NCBI GenBank assembly: GCA_001768675.1
Contig: MELN01000001.1
Location: forward strand, 1-9,773
Direction: 5' to 3'
Length of the DNA: 9,773 bases
Origin: Actinobacteria bacterium RBG_16_64_13
GTDB lineage: Bacteria > Actinomycetota > Thermoleophilia > RBG-16-64-13
The notes below the pieces were generated by a model that saw only the letters and a program-made list of their open reading frames with translations, did no database searches and had not been told where the DNA came from. How positions within the stretch are numbered: the stretch's first letter is position 1; each line of letters begins with the position of its first letter. Below are positions 5,866 through 9,773 of this stretch, one piece after another. The position numbers and the translations under genes were made by a program.

Positions 5866-6567
5866 GTGCCCTCGAGCGCCCCGGCCGGCCGCGCAGGCAA
5901 GATGGTCCTGGCCGCCGTCTTCCTGGTGCTGCTTGTCGCGGTGCCCTTTGCCGTCGTTGCGATCCTTCCTGGGACCGATGAAGGTGGGTTCACCTGCCGG
6001 GCGGAGGTCCGCTCGCGCCTTGCCGAGACATTGGGGGGCACGCTCGAATTCCTGATGATGTCGGCGCTCGAGGGTGAGGCGCCGGCAGAGGCCTTTGTCG
6101 CCACGATCGACCACGGATACACGGCCGGAGTCGAGGGGGGTCCCCAGTCGGCGCCGGCGGACTTCCCCGAGACGGCCGCCGGGCAGAAGTTCTGGCTGCA
6201 GGGGTCGCTTATGGACAAGGACACGTTCTTCGGGGAGCAGTATGTCTTCTTCGGCTACCCCCAGTTGTACGTGAGCCAGGTCAAGACAGGGCCCTTCTGG
6301 CCGAGCCAGACGGATCGTCTCAAAACCTTGTACTGGTCTCCGGTGCTCTCCTTGGGCATGGTCTACTGGGTGTGGGCGTTTCCCTTCGTCGAGGAATATT
6401 CCCTGGGCGCGTGGCTGCTGGTGATCGCGCGGTTCCTGCTCGTGTGCAGCGCGGCCGCCGCGGCCGTGGTTTGGCGGAAGCGGCGCCATCGCTGGACCCC
6501 GGGCATCATCTGGGTGGTCGGGGTGTATGTGTTAGTGGCGGTTCTTCTCTACGTTCCGAGTCTGTGA
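5866..6567 (+). CDS. Unrecognised membrane protein, four predicted TM segments
   Basis: I do not recognise the family. The 233-residue product has an N-terminal hydrophobic helix (about 13-35), a soluble, probably extracytoplasmic region of about 120 residues rich in aromatics (FWLQGSLMDKDTFFGEQ, VFFGYPQLY, GPFWPSQ), and three closely spaced C-terminal helices (about 156-174, 178-202 and 212-230). A basic stretch, WRKRRHRW (203-210), lies between the last two and is probably cytoplasmic. The start is the GTG at 5866, with AGGGG seven bases upstream; no ATG gives a better N-terminus. It follows xfp by 39 bases and could be the last gene of that operon. The next gene converges from the other strand 26 bases later. 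A single Cys (44) lies just after the first helix, but there is no lipobox, so a lipoprotein is unlikely. Confidence 0.78.
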   Translation: MPSSAPAGRAGKMVLAAVFLVLLVAVPFAVVAILPGTDEGGFTCRAEVRSRLAETLGGTLEFLMMSALEGEAPAEAFVATIDHGYTAGVEGGPQSAPADFPETAAGQKFWLQGSLMDKDTFFGEQYVFFGYPQLYVSQVKTGPFWPSQTDRLKTLYWSPVLSLGMVYWVWAFPFVEEYSLGAWLLVIARFLLVCSAAAAAVVWRKRRHRWTPGIIWVVGVYVLVAVLLYVPSL

Positions 6568-6593
6568 CGCGCGAGGAACGAGTCTCGGTAGCC

Positions 6594-8114
6594 TTACCGT
6601 CCCTGCCACTCGAATAAGTGCACCCCGCCGTCGACGATGAAGGCTACGTGGTTTGCCGAGGCCGAGATCGGCGCCGACAGCCAAGGCGGCGCGTCGGTCA
6701 GCACTCCCAGTACCTGTTCGTAGGCGCCGGTGTAGCCTCGGGCTACCACCTCATAGCCGGTCGCCTGCTCGGAGTCCGGCGTCCGGTAGTACGCGGCGAA
6801 AGTAGGAGCGGCGGTGCCGAAGTCGCCCAGGGCGTCGATCGTCCGCACCTGGCCGCCATCGACGCTGGCCGCCATGAGGCCGCTCTCCGTGTAGACGATG
6901 GTGTCCTCGGCGAGCGACGGGCGCCAGGATTCGCTCCCCACGATCAGGGGTTGGAGTGTGGCTAGCTCCATGGAGTAGATGCCGGGGTCGAAGGTCCCGA
7001 CGGTGGTGGCGTTCTCCCAGACCAGGTGAGTGTTGGTAAGACCATAGTTCCAAGAGGAGTCGCCAAGGACGAACGCGGTCGCTTGTGATACGAGTTCTGC
7101 CGGCTCTCCCACCGGTACGCCCTTGGAATCGACCATCACGCCGGATATGCGGAGGAGGCTGTACTCGTCGGGGTTCTCCTCCAACGGGGTGCTCTCGACC
7201 CAGGTGATCCAGGGCTCGGCCACCTGCGGATAGAAGACGGCCCCCGTCGCCGCGGTAACCTCGGCCTTGGGACCGTCGGGGAGGGGATAGGCGTAGATGT
7301 GTGAGTCGGTGTACTGCCCGGTGCTCTCATCGTAGGTTCCCTCCGACCAGACGGCCATCAAGCCGTCGATGTCCTCGCCGAAGAAATCGTTGGCCTCGAT
7401 GGGAAGCTGGATGAGAGAGCCCGAGCCGAGCATGTAGGCGTAGAGCTCGTAGGTGTTGACGTCCACTTGTACGTCGATGAGGAGCGCCTGGTCGGAGACG
7501 GCCACCGCGTACGCCCCGGTGGGTAGCTCAGAGTTGTCCATCTCCACCCATTCGCCTGGGGAGTCGCCCGGCGCTCCGCCGATGGTCGTGGACGTGGTCG
7601 ACGTCGTCGTCGAGGGCGCGACCGTGGTCGAGCTGCCCGGCTTGGTCGTGGAAGTGGTGGAGACGACGCCGGTGGTCGGGGTAGTACCGCCGCCGTCATC
7701 GAGGACCAGCAGCCACACCAGCAGCACGGCAGCGACAACGATCACCACCGCGGCGGCGATGCCGATCCACAGGCCGAGCCGGCTCTTCCCGGGCGGGCCG
7801 CCCCCGGGTCTGTACGCGCCCTGGCCGGCCGGGCCGTAGGGGCTGTAGCCCGACGGCCGGGCCGTAGGGCCCGGAGGTGCAAAGGCGGGCGGAGGCGGCA
7901 CCGGCGCCGGGGCCGCCACGAAAGGGGCCTCAACGGGCGGCTGGGCAGGGGCCGGTGGTTGAGACAAGACCGGGGGCGGCGGCTCAGGACTCGGTTGCGA
8001 GACCGCGGTGACTTCCTCGGTGGGCTGGTCGACGGGCACCTCAGCGGTGGCGCCGCAGTTGCCGCAGAACTTCGCGCCATCCGGGACCCGGTCGCCACAA
8101 GTCTTGCAGAACAT
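6594..8114 (-). CDS. Zinc-ribbon, proline-rich, single-pass membrane protein with extracytoplasmic propeller-like domain
   Basis: The 506-residue protein has clear modules. Residues 1-22 form a zinc ribbon, with Cys3-x2-Cys6 and Cys17-x2-Cys20 (FCKTCG and KFCGNCG). Residues 29-110 are a Pro/Ala/Gly-rich linker. A transmembrane helix spans about 113-138. A Thr/Ser-rich stalk (144-178) precedes an ordered domain of about 320 residues. That domain has repeated beta-strand units such as GLMAVWSEG, PWITWVES, THLVWENA, DTIVYTES and NHVAFIVDGG, suggesting TolB/WD-like propeller blades. The topology would put the zinc ribbon in the cytoplasm and the propeller outside. This architecture is common among actinobacterial and related surface proteins, but no specific function is known. 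A GGAGGTG ribosome-binding site five bases upstream supports the ATG at 8114-8112. It stands alone between a convergent and a divergent neighbour. Confidence 0.88.
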   Translation of the reverse strand: MFCKTCGDRVPDGAKFCGNCGATAEVPVDQPTEEVTAVSQPSPEPPPPVLSQPPAPAQPPVEAPFVAAPAPVPPPPAFAPPGPTARPSGYSPYGPAGQGAYRPGGGPPGKSRLGLWIGIAAAVVIVVAAVLLVWLLVLDDGGGTTPTTGVVSTTSTTKPGSSTTVAPSTTTSTTSTTIGGAPGDSPGEWVEMDNSELPTGAYAVAVSDQALLIDVQVDVNTYELYAYMLGSGSLIQLPIEANDFFGEDIDGLMAVWSEGTYDESTGQYTDSHIYAYPLPDGPKAEVTAATGAVFYPQVAEPWITWVESTPLEENPDEYSLLRISGVMVDSKGVPVGEPAELVSQATAFVLGDSSWNYGLTNTHLVWENATTVGTFDPGIYSMELATLQPLIVGSESWRPSLAEDTIVYTESGLMAASVDGGQVRTIDALGDFGTAAPTFAAYYRTPDSEQATGYEVVARGYTGAYEQVLGVLTDAPPWLSAPISASANHVAFIVDGGVHLFEWQGR

Positions 8115-8119
8115 CGAAG

Positions 8120-8126
8120 CACCTCC
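8120..8126 (-). promoter_or_regulatory. Ribosome-binding site of the zinc-ribbon protein gene
   Basis: GGAGGTG on the minus strand lies five bases upstream of the ATG at 8114. It contrasts with the divergent TauE gene, which lacks such a site. Confidence 0.65.
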
Positions 8127-8137
8127 ATCCGACCCAG

Positions 8138-8143
8138 ATGTTA
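8138..8143 (-). promoter_or_regulatory. Candidate -10 element (TAACAT) for the zinc-ribbon gene
   Basis: TAACAT on the minus strand lies 23 bases before the ATG and would give a short leader that includes the GGAGGTG. A TTGATC at 8172-8167 is too far (23-base spacer) for a normal -35. Weak, sequence-only call. Confidence 0.3.
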
Positions 8144-8214
8144 GCGGCCGTCGAGCGCCGCACCATGATCAACTGTAGCGCATGGGGTGACCGCATGTCC
8201 GCTTTTTGGCCGAG

Positions 8215-8226
8215 GCCGGCGCCGGC
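8215..8226. repeat. 12-bp perfect palindrome upstream of the TauE-family gene
   Basis: GCCGGCGCCGGC is self-complementary and lies five bases before the candidate -10 at 8232, where an operator could block RNA polymerase. In GC-rich DNA such palindromes also arise by chance, so no function is claimed. Confidence 0.3.
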
Positions 8227-8231
8227 TGTGG

Positions 8232-8237
8232 TAGCCT
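8232..8237 (+). promoter_or_regulatory. Candidate -10 element (TAGCCT) for the TauE-DUF1634 pair
   Basis: TAGCCT fits TAnnnT and ends seven bases before the ATG at 8245, predicting a leaderless transcript. This is one reason to prefer 8245 over the ATG at 8239 as the start. No clear -35 was found. Confidence 0.4.
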
Positions 8238-8244
8238 CATGCCC

Positions 8245-9075
8245 ATGACGCACGTCGTTCTTCTTGCGCTTGTTGGTTTTGTCGGCGGGACCTTCGGGGC
8301 CATGGTCGGGCTCGGCGGGGGCGTCTTCATCATTCCTACTCTGGCGCTCTTCTTGGATGTGCCTATTCACAGCGCCATTGCCGCGAGCCTGCTCGCCGTG
8401 ATCGCGACGTCCACCACGGCCGCCGCCGCGTATGTCCGCGACGACCTGACCAATCTGCGTCTGGGCATGACGCTTGAGACGACGACGGTGACCGGAGCCG
8501 TAATCGGCGGGCTGGTGGGCACAGCGCTCAGCAAGACCGTCCTTTCGGCGGTGTTCGGGGGTGTCATGATCGCCGTCTCCGTCTACATGGCCGTGCGCCA
8601 GCGAAATGCCAAACTCCCTCCGGTCACCGACGAGGACCTCGGACTGCTCGGCGCTTCCTACCACGATCGCAGCTTGGGGGAGACTGTCAGGTACAGGGTG
8701 CGCCGGCTTCCGGCGGGCATGGCGGCCTCCTTCGTGGCCGGCAACGTCTCCGGTCTCTTGGGCGTTGGTGGAGGCTTTCTCAAGGTGCCCGTGATGGTAC
8801 TTGCCATGTCGATACCCGTCCGGGCAGCCGTGTCCACGAGCAGCTTCATGATCGGCGTCACGGCCTGCGCCGGCGCTCTGGTGTATTTCGCCCGAGGTCT
8901 GGTGGACCCGGTGATCACTGTGCCTGTGGTGCTCGGCGTCACGCTCGGTGCCTATCTAGGCTCCAAGCTCGCGATGCGGGTGAAGAGCTCGGTGCTGACC
9001 ATCATCCTGGCGATCGTGCTCTTCGCGTTCTCGGTCCAGATGATCTTGTCCGCTGCCGGGATCGATCTGCGATGA
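8245..9075 (+). CDS. TauE/SafE family permease (sulfite/sulfonate exporter-like)
   Basis: This 276-residue polytopic membrane protein belongs to the TauE/SafE (TSUP) family, whose members move sulfite, sulfoacetate or other small sulfur-containing or organic anions; the substrate here is unknown. The internal duplication typical of the family is clear: GTFGAMVGLGGGVFIIP (15-31) in the first half and GNVSGLLGVGGGFLKVP (166-182) in the second. The halves are joined by a hydrophilic loop at about 118-157. About eight hydrophobic segments are visible. The start is ambiguous among ATG 8245, ATG 8239 and a TTG at 8206. I chose 8245 because hydrophobic sequence starts immediately and a TAGCCT lies seven bases upstream; there is no Shine-Dalgarno site. 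The stop overlaps the next ATG (9072), so it is coupled to the DUF1634 gene. Confidence 0.92.
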   Translation: MTHVVLLALVGFVGGTFGAMVGLGGGVFIIPTLALFLDVPIHSAIAASLLAVIATSTTAAAAYVRDDLTNLRLGMTLETTTVTGAVIGGLVGTALSKTVLSAVFGGVMIAVSVYMAVRQRNAKLPPVTDEDLGLLGASYHDRSLGETVRYRVRRLPAGMAASFVAGNVSGLLGVGGGFLKVPVMVLAMSIPVRAAVSTSSFMIGVTACAGALVYFARGLVDPVITVPVVLGVTLGAYLGSKLAMRVKSSVLTIILAIVLFAFSVQMILSAAGIDLR

Positions 9076-9407
9076 CCCGGCTCAACATCACTATCTCCCG
9101 GGTCCTCGTGGTCGGACTTCTCGCGGCGGTCGCCTTCATGCTTGCGGGCGCGGTGCTCACCGCGGCCAGGCCGGGGCTGACGGCCATCCACGAGACCTCT
9201 GTCGCGGACATCCCTCGGGCCCTGGCCCATCTGGAGCCCAGCGGCTTTTTCGATCTGGGGCTGCTCCTTCTTCTCGCTACGCCGGTGGCACGAGTGATCG
9301 CGCTGCTGTTCGGCTTCGCGCGGGAGAGAAAGTGGCTGCTCTCCAGCTTCAGCCTGATCGTGTTGGTCGCTCTGGCGTTCAGCGCCTACCTTGGTCTACG
9401 CGTCTGA
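9072..9407 (+). CDS. DUF1634 family membrane protein (TauE partner)
   Basis: This 111-residue protein has three hydrophobic helices (about 10-32, 60-82 and 86-108), a short polar stretch between the first two, and the basic loop GFARERKW (81-88) between the last two. These are the layout and motifs of DUF1634, a family commonly encoded next to TauE/SafE permeases and presumed to be an accessory membrane subunit. Here the genes overlap by four bases (ATGA), which supports equimolar co-translation. The last codons (AYLGLRV) form the first copy of a tandem repeat that continues past the stop codon. Confidence 0.88.
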   Translation: MTRLNITISRVLVVGLLAAVAFMLAGAVLTAARPGLTAIHETSVADIPRALAHLEPSGFFDLGLLLLLATPVARVIALLFGFARERKWLLSSFSLIVLVALAFSAYLGLRV

Positions 9408-9451
9408 CCTACCTTGGTTCGCGCGTCTACCTACCTTGGTTTTCGGGCCTA
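9385..9451 (+). repeat. Three tandem copies of a 22-23 base unit at the end of the DUF1634 gene
   Basis: Each unit begins with the same 11 bases, CCTACCTTGGT (at 9385, 9408 and 9430), followed by a diverging tail. Units 1 and 2 also share CGCGTCT. Unit 1 is coding and contains the gene's last codons and stop; units 2 and 3 are non-coding. The likely origin is slippage duplication of the gene's 3' end, with decay of the outer copies. Confidence 0.75.
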
Positions 9452-9475
9452 GCGAATCCCCTGGGGGTCCGCTAG
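9449..9475 (+). terminator. Hairpin between DUF1634 and the antiporter gene (terminator or 5' control element)
   Basis: CTAGCG at 9449-9454 pairs with CGCTAG at 9470-9475. After one mismatch the inner bases pair again through CCC/GGG to a three-base loop, giving about 11 pairs. No U-run follows, so as an intrinsic terminator it would be weak. It ends ten bases before the next ATG and overlaps a candidate -10, so it may instead mark the promoter. Either way it separates the TauE-DUF1634 unit from the antiporter gene. Confidence 0.45.
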
Positions 9476-9478
9476 AAT
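9473..9478 (+). promoter_or_regulatory. Candidate -10 element (TAGAAT) for the antiporter gene
   Basis: TAGAAT is one mismatch from TATAAT and ends seven bases before the ATG at 9486, predicting a leaderless mRNA. Its first bases belong to the right arm of the hairpin at 9449-9475. No -35 match was found. Confidence 0.4.
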
Positions 9479-9485
9479 CTCGCGG

Positions 9486-9773
9486 ATGACCGTATTCCTC
9501 CTCATCGTGGCCTTCGTAGTGATCCTCGCCGGATGCGAGTTGTTCGTCAACGGGATCGAGTGGTTCGGGCGCAAGCTGCATCTGGGCGAGGGGGCCGTGG
9601 GCAGCGTGCTCGCCGCCGTGGGTACCGCCCTTCCCGAGACAGTCATCCCCCTGATCGCCATCCTGATCTCGGGAGGCACCGCGGGTCACGAGATCGGGGT
9701 CGGGGCCATCCTCGGCGCTCCCTTCATGCTTTCCACCCTCGCCATCTTCGTGTGCGGGGTGTCGATACTCATC
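9486..9773 (+). CDS. CaCA-family sodium/calcium-type antiporter (partial, N-terminal 96 residues)
   Basis: This is the first part of a cation/Ca2+ exchanger (Na_Ca_ex domain), an inner-membrane antiporter exporting Ca2+ or another cation in exchange for Na+ or H+. The frame is open from the ATG at 9486 to the window end. Visible are an N-terminal helix (about 2-22), the polar turn FVNGIEWFGRKLHLGEGAVG (20-39), and the first alpha-repeat with VGTALPET (45-52), matching the family's GTSLPE ion-binding motif with its conserved Glu. The usual following GSN segment reads GAPFML (77-82), marking a divergent subgroup, so ion specificity is open. The start has no Shine-Dalgarno sequence but has a TAGAAT seven bases upstream. 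Confidence 0.85.
   Translation, partial: MTVFLLIVAFVVILAGCELFVNGIEWFGRKLHLGEGAVGSVLAAVGTALPETVIPLIAILISGGTAGHEIGVGAILGAPFMLSTLAIFVCGVSILI

Noticed and set aside
6568..6593. Bidirectional terminator between the convergent genes
   Set aside because: The 26-base gap holds only a four-base CGAG/CTCG pairing and no T-run; too weak to call.
7453..7839. Plus-strand frame and apparent GTCGTGG-type repeats inside the zinc-ribbon gene
   Set aside because: The repetition comes from the Thr/Ser-rich stalk codons on the minus strand, not from an independent repeat array or gene.
9385..9451. CRISPR array
   Set aside because: There are only three units, with an 11-base core, no true spacers of constant length, and the first unit is coding sequence.

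Overview
The window is GC-rich, densely packed bacterial DNA. No gene fixes the taxon. The GC bias, a zinc-ribbon/proline-rich/single-pass membrane protein with a Thr/Ser-rich linker, and several start codons 6-7 bases downstream of a TAnnnT element (a leaderless pattern) suggest an actinobacterium-like organism; this is inference. I saw no rRNA, tRNA, CRISPR array or insertion sequence, and no gene-free stretch longer than about 130 bases.

Layout. (1) 1-1979, minus strand: an MFS transporter followed by the N-terminal part of an Old Yellow Enzyme-like NADH:flavin oxidoreductase that runs off the left edge. The 126-base gap between them holds a perfect inverted repeat and a TATAAT box. (2) 1980-2107: a divergent intergenic region with a candidate -10 element facing each way and a possible 17-codon leader peptide that ends on the MFS start codon. 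(3) 2108-6567, plus strand: a tight run of a DUF5674-type protein, a small helical protein of unknown function, 3-methyladenine DNA glycosylase I (tag), phosphoketolase (xfp) and an unrecognised membrane protein. Two joins are ATGA overlaps and the other gaps are 10 and 39 bases, so this looks like one operon. (4) 6594-8114, minus strand: a zinc-ribbon membrane protein with a large extracytoplasmic, probably beta-propeller, domain, convergent with the operon. (5) 8245-9407, plus strand: a TauE/SafE-family permease overlapping a DUF1634 membrane protein, a common pair. (6) 9408-9485: a short decayed tandem repeat and a hairpin. (7) 9486 to the end: the start of a CaCA-family sodium/calcium-type antiporter.

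How the genes fit together. Xfp splits xylulose-5-phosphate or fructose-6-phosphate to acetyl phosphate, so the organism probably uses a phosphoketolase route for pentoses or acetate/acetyl-CoA formation. Tag repairs alkylated adenine. Why these two are co-transcribed with DUF5674 and an unknown helical protein is not evident. The rest is mostly transport and redox. I found no clear defence system or mobile island. The most distinctive signals are the leaderless-type starts, the leader peptide overlapping the MFS start, the non-canonical active site of the flavin reductase, and the tandem copies of the DUF1634 gene's 3' end.
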